IMG/VR virus record: IMGVR_UViG_3300011116_000471
Coordinates: 1 to 31,069 of that record
Source of the DNA: a virus
Strand: one strand, 5' to 3'
DNA length: 31,069 nt
The translations under genes and the position numbers were made by a program. Positions within the stretch are counted from its first letter, which is position 1. Every line of letters begins with the position of its first letter. Shown here in pieces: positions 16,121 through 22,550 of this stretch. The notes below the pieces were generated by a model, which searched no databases, was not told the origin of the DNA, and saw only the letters and a list, made by a program, of their open reading frames with translations.

Positions 16121-16357
16121 TTATTGTTCCGACTTTTTGGCTGCTGCCTTCTTTTTTGGTGCTTCAACAGGTTTTGGTGCTAATGCTTTTAAAGCAGATG
16201 CTTGATCATCCTTATACTGCTGAGTAATAGCAAGTAATCCTGCCTTTTTACGATCATTCAAAAAGGAAGGTAAACATTTGCCACAATAAAGAATAGATTC
16301 TTGTTTTGTGATCCGATATTCAAACATAGCGTTCTTATCACAGTTAGCACATTTCAT
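16121..16357 (-). CDS. Small zinc-ribbon protein with Ala/Lys tail
   Basis: The zinc ribbon is CANCDKN near the start and YCGKC about 24 residues later, a Cys4 arrangement typical of short phage zinc proteins. The C-terminal third is a Lys/Ala/Pro tail (APKKKAAAKKSEQ), similar to DNA- or RNA-binding tails. I prefer ATG at 16357, giving MKCANC, because it overlaps the upstream stop as TAATG. An in-frame ATG at 16369 would add four residues and cannot be excluded. The function is unknown. It is followed after one base by another zinc-motif gene, so this is a small zinc cluster. Confidence 0.65.
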   Translation of the reverse strand: MKCANCDKNAMFEYRITKQESILYCGKCLPSFLNDRKKAGLLAITQQYKDDQASALKALAPKPVEAPKKKAAAKKSEQ

Positions 16358-16632
16358 TAGCAATCCCATGCTCTTAGAGATTTGTTAATGCGACTATTTG
16401 GATCACGAGCAGTTTTAGAAGAGGTATTTTTTTGTTTCATACCCTCCATCCTTGCACAAAAAGACTTACGACGTGCTGCAGACTTCTTTGATTTTGCTGC
16501 TTGTTCTTTCTTAACTGGTGGCTTTAGGTTTGAACCAGGATTAGCCTTCTCATATGATTTGCGGCCTTTTTCATTAAGACCACCTTTTGCATTCTTTCCC
16601 TCTTTGCGTGTCCACGCTGCTGTCTTTGCCAT
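16357..16632 (-). CDS. DUF6321-like small basic protein
   Basis: The protein starts MAKTAAWTRKEGKNAKGGLN and continues with EKGRKSYEKANPGSNLKPPV. KSFCARMEGMKQKN comes near residue 57, and a terminal RAWDC closes it. The order A-W-x-R-K-E-G-K-N-x-x-G-G-L-N-x-K-G-R, L-K-x-P-V and R-x-S-F-x-A-R-M matches DUF6321-type proteins that are common in aquatic phages. Their role is unknown, and the strong basic charge suggests nucleic acid contact. I choose ATG at 16632 over the GTG six bases upstream because it overlaps the previous stop as TAATG and has GGAG at the proper distance. It is 91 residues long. Confidence 0.75.
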   Translation of the reverse strand: MAKTAAWTRKEGKNAKGGLNEKGRKSYEKANPGSNLKPPVKKEQAAKSKKSAARRKSFCARMEGMKQKNTSSKTARDPNSRINKSLRAWDC

Positions 16633-16982
16633 TACCACTCCAATCCATGAGAAAACTGTTTGCCATTAACGTTAATAGGTGATCCACCAGTCATCGGTCC
16701 TGGACGTGATGGGTCTGAAAATATATTAGATAACTGTTCTTTTGTCTGGGGATCTACTTCTGGATGATCTGAAAGTTTTTGAGCACGGGTCCAAAACTCA
16801 GGAGGATACATTCCAAAGTTACGAAGGATTTGACCATGAGTTTTGACCACAGGATTTCTAGAAACTTTAACAGCAAAATCTAACATTTTTCTATCAACAG
16901 TTGTAAGAGGATTTTGTTTTGCTGCTGCTCCAGAATTAAAATCATTATAGGACTGATGGCCCTTATCAATAGCGCCAGCCAT
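16632..16982 (-). CDS. Unknown phage protein
   Basis: The 116-residue protein has a helical middle (RKMLDFAVKVSRNPVVKTHG, then QILRNFGMYPPEFWTRAQKL) and a Pro/Gly-rich end (SDPSRPGPMTGGSPINVNGK, then QFSHGLEW). I do not recognise a family. It is coupled to its neighbours on both sides by one-base TAATG overlaps, which supports it as a real gene. The C-terminal piece GKQFSHG looks a little like the effector tag discussed below, but it is at the wrong end and is probably coincidence. Confidence 0.6.
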   Translation of the reverse strand: MAGAIDKGHQSYNDFNSGAAAKQNPLTTVDRKMLDFAVKVSRNPVVKTHGQILRNFGMYPPEFWTRAQKLSDHPEVDPQTKEQLSNIFSDPSRPGPMTGGSPINVNGKQFSHGLEW

Positions 16983-17371
16983 TATGAAACTTTCTTTCCG
17001 CCCCTGTTCTTCTTCACAGGAACTCTTCCTGGGGTTTGAGGTGTTGGCATTTTAGGAGTATAAGTTGCAGAGACGTCTCCATGCTTTATTGATACTTGTG
17101 CTCCTGGTTGGGCAAATGCTTGTATTGTATTTGTAAAATGCATAACTCTGCCGTGTTTTGCTGTTTCCGCTTTTTCAGTAAGGCGAGCCTGTTGCGAAGT
17201 CTGTCTTTTTGTTGCTTCATGTTGAGCAGCGTGCATTGCTAAAGTTGATTGGGTTAAATTGTGTTGATCAAGGTCACGTTGAGAACGTGCACCTTCTTTA
17301 TATTTTTGAGCAATGAAATCACCAGCAATAGCAAAGGGATTAGGACCGCCTGAATACTGTTGCATGCTCAT
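16982..17371 (-). CDS. Unknown phage protein, Gln/Thr-rich
   Basis: The 129-residue protein starts MSMQQYSGGPNPFAIAGDFI and has a long helical, Gln-rich middle (QHNLTQSTLAMHAAQHEATK, then RQTSQQARLTEKAE). It ends in a basic Lys/Arg tail (GRVPVKKNRGGKKVS). This layout suggests a rod-like protein with a nucleic-acid- or membrane-binding tail. GGGAT lies nine bases before the ATG. No family was recognised. It is coupled to the following gene. Confidence 0.55.
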   Translation of the reverse strand: MSMQQYSGGPNPFAIAGDFIAQKYKEGARSQRDLDQHNLTQSTLAMHAAQHEATKRQTSQQARLTEKAETAKHGRVMHFTNTIQAFAQPGAQVSIKHGDVSATYTPKMPTPQTPGRVPVKKNRGGKKVS

Positions 17372-17385
17372 AGGTATATCATCCC

Positions 17386-17757
17386 TTAAACAGGTTCTTT
17401 AGACTTGTTAACTGCTAGGTGTTCTTCAATGCTAATTAAACGCTCTCCCATTTCAACAAAGGCCTCCATTAGGACTCCCTGGTTGTCATATAGTTTATTG
17501 ACTACATCTTTTGTTGATTTTCCGCCATTACTGGAAAGTTCTCCATCTAGGCGATTTAATCTTTCCATAACTCCTGGAACACGATCTCGGCCTGGAGACT
17601 CCTCTTCTCCAGACCAATCTCGTTTAAAATCTTCAAACCAACTCATAAATAAATCTGCCTTTTCTTTATAAGGTTCAATTAATTGACGGAGCCCTAATAG
17701 GGCTGCGGTTATTATTCCAACCGTTGCAAAGATAGTGATTATCATATTGTTGGTCAT
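17386..17757 (-). CDS. Membrane-anchored coiled-coil protein (lysis-region candidate)
   Basis: One transmembrane helix lies at residues 4-25 (NMIITIFATVGIITAALLGL). It is followed by about 100 residues that are charged and helical (EKADLFMSWFEDFKRDWSGE, then a second coil MEAFVEMGERLISIEEHLA). This resembles DUF2746-like proteins of actinophages, which often sit near the holin or endolysin genes and have no proved role. Two other membrane genes lie upstream, so a lysis accessory or holin partner is plausible. The orientation is N-terminal membrane anchor with a cytoplasmic or periplasmic coil. Confidence 0.65.
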   Translation of the reverse strand: MTNNMIITIFATVGIITAALLGLRQLIEPYKEKADLFMSWFEDFKRDWSGEEESPGRDRVPGVMERLNRLDGELSSNGGKSTKDVVNKLYDNQGVLMEAFVEMGERLISIEEHLAVNKSKEPV

Positions 17758-17781
17758 CCGACTTATGTACCTTTCTTAAAG

Positions 17782-17976
17782 TTACTTCTTAGCGCCAAAT
17801 CCATAGGACGAATCCTTTGGATTTAATGCTTTGGCTAATGGGCCGAGAAGACCTGCAAGAAAAGCATTTGCTAAAGTCTTTGGGTCTGTAATACCGCTCA
17901 TATACAAAGCGGCAACTGCGGCTGCTGCTGCACGTAGGTACGTACCTGCTGCGGCTTCTAGTGCTTTCTTATCCAT
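17782..17976 (-). CDS. Small membrane protein, holin-like
   Basis: The 64-residue protein is Ala-rich and amphipathic (EAAAGTYLRAAAAAVAALYM, then LANAFLAGLLGPLAKALNPK). It has one or two short hydrophobic helices, a Ser/Gly-Phe-Gly tail and a Lys-rich end. This resembles small phage holins or pore-associated proteins of actinophages. GGAG lies upstream of the ATG. With the genes on either side it forms a three-gene membrane cluster. It cannot be told from sequence which of the three makes the lethal hole. Confidence 0.6.
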   Translation of the reverse strand: MDKKALEAAAGTYLRAAAAAVAALYMSGITDPKTLANAFLAGLLGPLAKALNPKDSSYGFGAKK

Positions 17977-18019
17977 ACATCTCCTTACAAAGTGCCCAAC
18001 CTCAAGAACAAATAATCCC

Positions 18020-18187
18020 TTAATCTTCTCGATTACGCAGGGGATACGTTACTGCCCATGCAACTAATGTTCCTAAAATTGCGTATCCAACGATAGTTTT
18101 TGCACTTCCATCAAGTACAACCCAAGCAATAAACATTCCGAGAAGTGTCCACAGTTGGTCAACCATGTCTTTAAGTAGTTTCATCAT
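18020..18187 (-). CDS. Two-helix small membrane protein, holin candidate
   Basis: This 55-residue gene is short but well supported. Its ATG overlaps the stop of the 759-residue gene as ATGA, and a second ATG follows directly. The protein has two hydrophobic segments (LWTLLGMFIAWVVL and IVGYAILGTLVAWAVTY) separated by a short polar turn DGSAKT, and a charged C terminus RNRED. This is the class II holin plan, in which two helices have both ends inside. The endolysin lies 6 kb away rather than next to it, which weakens the call. A superinfection or membrane-stress role is an alternative. Confidence 0.65.
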   Translation of the reverse strand: MMKLLKDMVDQLWTLLGMFIAWVVLDGSAKTIVGYAILGTLVAWAVTYPLRNRED

Positions 18188-20463
18188 TTAGCACGTCTCC
18201 TAAACGTTCTCTTTGGTTTGTCATTTCCAGCAGCAGGTCCACCAGCGCCACCACCACTTTTTGGTGTTGTTCCTCCAGTTGCAGTTCCTGCTGCACTGAC
18301 AGCAGCACTTGTTGCTGCGCCAGTTGCTGCCATTGTTGCTGCATTAATAGCGGCTTGTCCAGCAATTACTGCTGCAACAATAATTTTCTCTGATTCTTCT
18401 CGCTCTTCAGCGGACATATCAGCACCAATATTTAACACGGCTGTTAACGCTTTTCCTGGATCATCAAATATTGCACCAATAAATTCAGCAGGACTTTCTA
18501 ATACTTGTAACGCTGCTGCTACTTCTGCAGTAATTATAACTTGATTACCATTTTCATCTTGTCGAACCTCGACAGGAGTTTCTGCTGGTAAATCTTCATA
18601 AGTTAATCCTGCTTCCTTTATTGCTTCAGCAGTAACTGCTTCTCCATCTGCAGACTCAATTAAGGCCTCTGCAACTAATTCTCGTTCTGCTTCAGTAAAC
18701 TCTCCATCTTCAGATAGTGTTTTTGCAAGATTAGTTACTTCTTCTTGAGTAATTTCACCATCAGCATTTAGTGCCTCAAGTATTTCTTCTGCATCAGATT
18801 CTGATAATTCGCCATCATTAGAAAGTTCATTTACTATAGACTCTTGTTCTTCTACGGAGGTTTCAGATGAATCATCAGGAGTTAATTCAGGCTCTGGAGC
18901 AGGCTCAAGAGCGTCTTCTGGCATTGGCTCAGGAACAATCTCGGGTTCTGGGGTTGGCTGTATCTCTTCTTCAGCAGGAACGTCAGGAACGGTTTCAACA
19001 GGCAGTTCAACAGGTAATGGTTGAAAATCAGGAACTACTACAAAGACTGGCTCTGGTTGAGGCTGAGGAACAGGTTGAGGTTCTGGAGCCTCGGGAATTA
19101 AACTAATTGCAGAATTTAATTCTGCTGCTTTAAGCACTAACTCTGATTGAAGAGTTGTCTTTGTTGCTATTGCTGTATTAAGGGTGTTAGTTAATGTTGT
19201 AATACTTGTACCTAGTACAGCATTAGCAGAGTTATTTAAGGTATTTTGAGTAACTACTGGAGTTAGACTTTGATTTAACTGTGCAATAGTTGCATTTGCT
19301 GCGTCTACCGCTGCCTGAACACTTGCTGTGCTGGTATCTACAATTGGAGTGAAGGCAGGACCTTGACTTATTTGTCCAGCAAATCCCGATCCTGCATTAG
19401 TATCTGCAATTGGTGTAATAGTGCCATTAGTTGTTTCTCTATAATTAAACCTTGCTCCATTAGGAATTGGACCAGTAGCGCTAACATTTGCTATCCAAGC
19501 ACCGTCAGTTGGATTAACATCGGCATTAAATCTTATTTGAACCATTTGAGTTGATGCATCCGTTTGTGGATATGGTCTAACATCCCAAGCAATATCTAGA
19601 CTTGATCCAGTTGTAGCGTAAGTAATTCCTGTTCCTGTGCTCCAAGTTGTCCAGTCCCATCCAGCAATAGAAACTGATGGAGCATTTGGAGTTTGATAAT
19701 AAACCCATCCTTCATTTACTCCAAATGTTATTGTGGCATTTGATCCAACATACACATTGTTATATAGCGTTCCGCCCATTAATAAACTAAATGGAAGATT
19801 CATTCTTACACCAGCATCATCAACTCCAGCCAAAACATTGGTACTAGTTCCAATAGTTGCTTGTAAATTATTAACTGCTGTTTGAGCATTATCAATAGCA
19901 ATATTGGCTTGAGTTAACTCAGTTTGTGCTGTTGCCTGTGCTGTTACTGCTGCTGTTCGTGCTGCTGTTGCTTGAGACAATTCTAATTGTGCTGTTGTTG
20001 TATCGATGTTACTAATTGCAATCTGTGCATCTATAACAGTGTCTTTAGCATCTTGAACTATTTGTGAGTCTTGATTTATAGGATTAGTAGTCAAATCAAT
20101 AGAACTTATTGTTGCTGTTGCTGTATCAATTAATGTAAGGCTTGTTTGTGCTACTACTACAGTTGCAGTTACGGTTTCTATCGCAGATTGAGCCTGACTT
20201 AATTCTGTTTGAGCAATTGCTATTGTGGCTGTAGCAGTATCTGTGGCTGCAATAGCCTGTTGTACTTCTGTAGTTGCTGTAGCAAGTGCTGAGTTAACTG
20301 CCTGTTGAGCAGGACTTACAACAACTTGTTCTTGAGTATCATCAGCATAAACTTCTTGAGACATGCCAAATACAAGAAAGAGAGTAACAACTCCTCCACA
20401 TAAGATAAGTCTTCCAATATTACGTACTACAGATAGTGCTGCGAATGGACGCAGTATTTTCAA
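18184..20463 (-). CDS. Large secreted or membrane-anchored protein with EF-hand-like loops
   Basis: The 759-residue protein starts at TTG with GAGGGG seven bases upstream. Residues 1-40 are a signal sequence ending VYA before DD, a probable signal-peptidase site. A long Ala/Thr/Gln-rich helical region follows (45-205). Next comes a beta domain at about 206-365 (LPFSLLMGGTLYNNVYVGSN, then FGVNEGWVYYQTP and NGARFNYRETTNG), then a second helical coil. A Pro/Glu-rich linker lies at about 455-535. After that come three EF-hand-like loops (SNDGELSESD, NADGEITQEE, SEDGEFTEAE). Near the C terminus are a hydrophobic Ala-rich segment, a Gly-rich stretch and a basic RRR end, a plan like surface-anchored proteins. 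It may contact or decorate the host surface. The beta domain resembles NIDO-like adhesive domains, but I cannot name the family. Confidence 0.65.
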   Translation of the reverse strand: MKILRPFAALSVVRNIGRLILCGGVVTLFLVFGMSQEVYADDTQEQVVVSPAQQAVNSALATATTEVQQAIAATDTATATIAIAQTELSQAQSAIETVTATVVVAQTSLTLIDTATATISSIDLTTNPINQDSQIVQDAKDTVIDAQIAISNIDTTTAQLELSQATAARTAAVTAQATAQTELTQANIAIDNAQTAVNNLQATIGTSTNVLAGVDDAGVRMNLPFSLLMGGTLYNNVYVGSNATITFGVNEGWVYYQTPNAPSVSIAGWDWTTWSTGTGITYATTGSSLDIAWDVRPYPQTDASTQMVQIRFNADVNPTDGAWIANVSATGPIPNGARFNYRETTNGTITPIADTNAGSGFAGQISQGPAFTPIVDTSTASVQAAVDAANATIAQLNQSLTPVVTQNTLNNSANAVLGTSITTLTNTLNTAIATKTTLQSELVLKAAELNSAISLIPEAPEPQPVPQPQPEPVFVVVPDFQPLPVELPVETVPDVPAEEEIQPTPEPEIVPEPMPEDALEPAPEPELTPDDSSETSVEEQESIVNELSNDGELSESDAEEILEALNADGEITQEEVTNLAKTLSEDGEFTEAERELVAEALIESADGEAVTAEAIKEAGLTYEDLPAETPVEVRQDENGNQVIITAEVAAALQVLESPAEFIGAIFDDPGKALTAVLNIGADMSAEEREESEKIIVAAVIAGQAAINAATMAATGAATSAAVSAAGTATGGTTPKSGGGAGGPAAGNDKPKRTFRRRAK

Positions 20464-20496
20464 TTATTCCCCTCGGAATGTTAAAGCCCAACTATA

Positions 20497-20712
20497 TTAT
20501 AGCGGCTTCCAATTTCTATTTATGATTAACTTACTTGCATTGTTTTGAGAGTTAACAGACTCTCCTTGTACACCTTTTCCAGGTGATGCCCAAGTAACAA
20601 CACTTGGATTTGCTTTTGATTTATAACCTAAATTAGTATTAAAACTAAATTCTTGTTTTCTAGTTTTACGATTTGGATTTATAGTTAAAGGTTTACGATT
20701 TAATTGAGCCAT
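20497..20712 (-). CDS. Small unknown phage protein
   Basis: The 71-residue protein begins MAQLNRKPLTINPNRKTRKQ and is basic and Asn-rich throughout (EFSFNTNLGYKSKANPSVVT). It ends LIINRNWKPL. It overlaps the upstream stop by one base (TAATG). There is no recognisable domain. The size and Lys/Arg content suggest a virion or DNA-binding protein, but nothing more can be said. Confidence 0.55.
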   Translation of the reverse strand: MAQLNRKPLTINPNRKTRKQEFSFNTNLGYKSKANPSVVTWASPGKGVQGESVNSQNNASKLIINRNWKPL

Positions 20713-21077
20713 TAATCTAATCCTCCTACAAATCCTGTAGCAGTTCCGCCACTTCCTAAACCACTTGTATCAGAAGCAGATTCTCCACTTTCATTTGGGG
20801 CTTGATCCCTATTTGGAACATTTCCTTCACGAGGATCTGTACCAGAACTCATTGCACCAATCATGTACGGATAATTAGCAAACCAAAATCCTGCACCTGA
20901 ATATCCTGATTCACGTTTGCGACCAAATCTACGACGTTGTTTTTCCTCTATGTTTTCTGCTTTATCAAATTGAGAAGATAGGTTACCTGCCATTTGACTC
21001 ACTCCATATCTTCCATATGTACCGCCTGGTCCGCCAAATATTCCTTTGCCAGTACGATAGTAATCACTGCCTGCCAT
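20712..21077 (-). CDS. Gly/Ser-rich small unknown protein
   Basis: I take ATG at 21077 as the start because GGAG lies nine bases upstream. The frame extends 10 codons further, but that part overlaps the previous gene deeply. The 121-residue protein begins MAGSDYYRTGKGIFGGPGGT. It has a basic segment (EKQRRRFGRKRESG), then aromatic FWFANYPYMIG, and ends in a Gly/Ser/Thr-rich tail. I do not recognise it. The composition resembles disordered virion or tail-end proteins. Confidence 0.55.
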   Translation of the reverse strand: MAGSDYYRTGKGIFGGPGGTYGRYGVSQMAGNLSSQFDKAENIEEKQRRRFGRKRESGYSGAGFWFANYPYMIGAMSSGTDPREGNVPNRDQAPNESGESASDTSGLGSGGTATGFVGGLD

Positions 21078-21270
21078 AGTTAAATACTCCATTAGGATCA
21101 AATACAATGACGGCTTGAGAAACTAACTTATTACCAGTCTTTCTAGCATGATGTCCACAAAAATATAACTCTCCATTTGAGAGAGTTGCTCTTACCATTG
21201 CTTGAGCCCCACACTGATCGCAGCGATCAGTAATCGCTATCGGTTTATGCGTCTCTAATATAGTAGGCAT
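21064..21270 (-). CDS. DUF7455-like zinc protein
   Basis: The 68-residue protein has the sequence ITDRCDQCGAQAMVRATLSN followed by GELYFCGHHARK, which is the DUF7455 signature. This family is widespread in Actinobacteria and their phages. The two Cys of CDQC and the Cys, His and His of CGHH are likely zinc ligands. No function is known, though its shape suggests a nucleic-acid or protein contact role. It has a promoter that would make a leaderless message (21277-21282). It is a host-lineage marker for this phage. Confidence 0.8.
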   Translation of the reverse strand: MPTILETHKPIAITDRCDQCGAQAMVRATLSNGELYFCGHHARKTGNKLVSQAVIVFDPNGVFNYGRQ

Positions 21271-21326
21271 AACCCAATTATGCCCTGTTTACCAGGTAAT
21301 GTATACTCATACCAGGAGGAGTAAAA
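21271..21326. promoter_or_regulatory. Divergent promoter region with paired TACCAGG sites
   Basis: On the minus strand CATAAT (21277-21282) lies six bases before the DUF7455-like ATG, which places the transcript start at the ATG itself, a leaderless pattern common in actinobacteria. TATACA, 17 bases further upstream on that strand, is a passable -35. On the plus strand TATACT (21302-21307) lies before AGGAGG and the next plus gene. The seven-base word TACCAGG occurs at 21290-21296 and again at 21310-21316, exactly 20 bases apart (two helical turns) and flanking GTATAC, so a regulator could bind both sides. All of this is by eye. Confidence 0.45.
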
Positions 21327-21467
21327 ATGAAACTACTAGAAGTAATTAAAGCGTTTTGGTGCAAACATGTTGCTACTGAAAAAAGTTCATGCCCATTTAA
21401 CGCTAAAACTTATGAAACCTGTGTTGACTGTGGTCAAATGGTTTCAGTAATGACTACCCATTCTTAA
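21327..21467 (+). CDS. Small zinc-binding plus-strand protein
   Basis: The 46-residue protein begins MKLLEVIKAFWCKHVATEKS and contains CPFNAKTYETCVDCG. The Cys/His pattern W-C-K-H ... C-P ... C-V-D-C-G resembles a short zinc finger. It has a perfect AGGAGG ribosome site seven bases from ATG, and its stop overlaps the next start as TAATG. This and the next gene are a plus-strand island inside a minus-strand region, and the first gene of that island is this one. The function is unknown. Confidence 0.6.
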   Translation: MKLLEVIKAFWCKHVATEKSSCPFNAKTYETCVDCGQMVSVMTTHS

Positions 21468-21646
21468 TGCCACTTTATTCATACGCATGTGTTGGTTGTG
21501 ATATTGATTATGAAAAAGAGCGTGGCATCAATGACCCAGAAGGTAAATACTTCTGTGAAAAATGTGGCTACGCTCTAATTCGAGTTTACTTTCCTGTTAC
21601 AGCCGTCTTTAAAAGCGGCGGTTTTTACAAGACAGACAATCGTTAG
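21467..21646 (+). CDS. FmdB-type zinc-ribbon protein
   Basis: The 59-residue protein begins MPLYSYACVGCDIDYEKERG and has CEKCGYALIRV and then FKSGGFYKTDNR at the end. The M-P-x-Y-x-Y-x-C-x-x-C start, second CxxC and F-K-x-x-G-F-Y-x-T-D ending are the FmdB-family zinc-ribbon pattern. FmdB proteins are short regulators or assembly-type proteins of unclear action. The gene is too short for many gene finders. Its TAG and the TAA of the opposite gene interlock over the four bases 21643-21646. Confidence 0.75.
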   Translation: MPLYSYACVGCDIDYEKERGINDPEGKYFCEKCGYALIRVYFPVTAVFKSGGFYKTDNR

Positions 21647-22002
21647 TTGTAGTTAGGATCGTCTAACTTTGCTGCAGGAACTTCTTCTGTAACTGCTTTA
21701 ACTTCAGCAACACTAGGTGTAACTTCAGTAACAGTATTGTTTACAGGAGTAATCGCTGCATTAGAGTTACTACTGCCAATAAGAAGACCAGCAAGTGTTC
21801 CTGTAATAAAGGTTGCAACACTGCCTAACACATTAAAGAACATCTTATCATTTTCAGATTGTCCAGTAATTGGTTGTGTAACAAATATAAGGGCATACAT
21901 AATTCCAACAGCGGTTATAAACAGAATAGAACCTAATGTAATACCTAAAATAAACTTTAATCTTGCATCTAAATCTTGAGGTGTTAATCTTTCTTTAGCC
22001 AT
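21643..22002 (-). CDS. Two-helix membrane protein (phage TM protein)
   Basis: The 119-residue protein has a charged N-terminal LTPQDLDARLKFILG, a first membrane helix (ITLGSILFITAVGIMYALIF) and a polar loop TQPITGQSENDKMFF. A second helix follows (GSVATFITGTLAGLLIGSSN), then an acidic tail. Proteins of this plan, with TQP-x-x-GQS-x-ND between the helices, occur in several aquatic phages next to small lipoproteins, as here. A role in membrane remodelling or superinfection exclusion is possible. It overlaps the lipoprotein gene start region by eight bases. Confidence 0.7.
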   Translation of the reverse strand: MAKERLTPQDLDARLKFILGITLGSILFITAVGIMYALIFVTQPITGQSENDKMFFNVLGSVATFITGTLAGLLIGSSNSNAAITPVNNTVTEVTPSVAEVKAVTEEVPAAKLDDPNYN

Positions 22003-22195
22003 TTTGTGTTCCTTCTGGTTTTATTTGACCAACTAGATCTTCTGGACATGCCCCGTTGGCTGTACAGATTGGTGGTTTGCATTCTGCATTTTCCCAATTT
22101 GCAGGCTCTTGACAAGGATACCTGAAGTGCCCATCATAACCACAACTTGAAAGAAGGGCGGTCAGAATCATCGTAAAGAATACTTTTTTTAACAT
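21995..22195 (-). CDS. Small phage lipoprotein
   Basis: The 66-residue protein begins MLKKVFFTMILTALLSSCGY, a signal-peptidase II pattern with a lipobox LSSC at residues 15-18. The mature part (FRYPCQEPANWENAECKPPI, then CTANGACPEDLVG) has four further cysteines likely to form disulfides outside the cell. Small lipoproteins with R-Y-P-C-Q-x-P-x-N-W and C-x-P-P-I-C occur in phages of aquatic bacteria and are candidates for blocking superinfecting phages or aiding lysis. It sits between a membrane protein and a coiled-coil gene. Confidence 0.75.
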   Translation of the reverse strand: MLKKVFFTMILTALLSSCGYDGHFRYPCQEPANWENAECKPPICTANGACPEDLVGQIKPEGTQNG

Positions 22196-22205
22196 AGACC
22201 AATTA

Positions 22206-22469
22206 TCAGTCCTGTTGGATACCTAGTCTTTCTAAATACTTTTCTTTTTCGCTCATTAGATACTCTTCAATACGTTTATATTGAACTTGGGTCTGTTCTT
22301 CGGTTGCTTTTATCTGTTCTTCAGTCATTTCTCCACTTAGTTCTTTAAAGGTTTGGACAGCAAGGTCTAATTGATTTTTAATTAGGGCTGACCGTAATTG
22401 AGCCTGATTCCAAAGAAATTCGGCTTGTTCTGTTTTTCTCTGTGTTTTTTTATCTTGGGTTTTAGACAT
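22206..22469 (-). CDS. Small coiled-coil protein
   Basis: The 87-residue protein is almost entirely helical and charged: AEFLWNQAQLRSALIKNQLD, then QTFKELSGEMTEEQIKATEE and YLMSEKEKYLERLGIQ. No membrane segment is visible, and the family is not recognised. It lies directly upstream of the lipoprotein gene with a ten-base gap, so they may be co-expressed. A virion-internal or chaperone role would fit, but that is a guess. Confidence 0.6.
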   Translation of the reverse strand: MSKTQDKKTQRKTEQAEFLWNQAQLRSALIKNQLDLAVQTFKELSGEMTEEQIKATEEQTQVQYKRIEEYLMSEKEKYLERLGIQQD

Positions 22470-22550
22470 CCCCAGAGCCTATCATAAAATTAGATGAGCA
22501 GTTTTTGCGTCCTCATGCTCAGGAGGCTCATATTAAGTTGTAGGGAAATA

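Noticed and set aside
16121-16167. N-terminal extension of the 15877-16119 gene starting MKHQKRRQQP
   Set aside because: It overlaps the previous zinc gene by 47 bases, is Lys/Arg/Gln-rich only because it reads the Ala/Lys codons in another frame, and a TTG start just after that stop gives a better protein.
16640-16960. C-terminal GKQFSHG in the 116-residue protein as another effector tag
   Set aside because: It lies at the C terminus and lacks the Asn-Leu-Ser/Asn part, so it is probably chance.
18020-18187. Calling this the definite holin
   Set aside because: Two other small membrane genes (17386-17757, 17782-17976) and the pair near 22 kb also fit, and the endolysin is 6 kb away. It stays a candidate.
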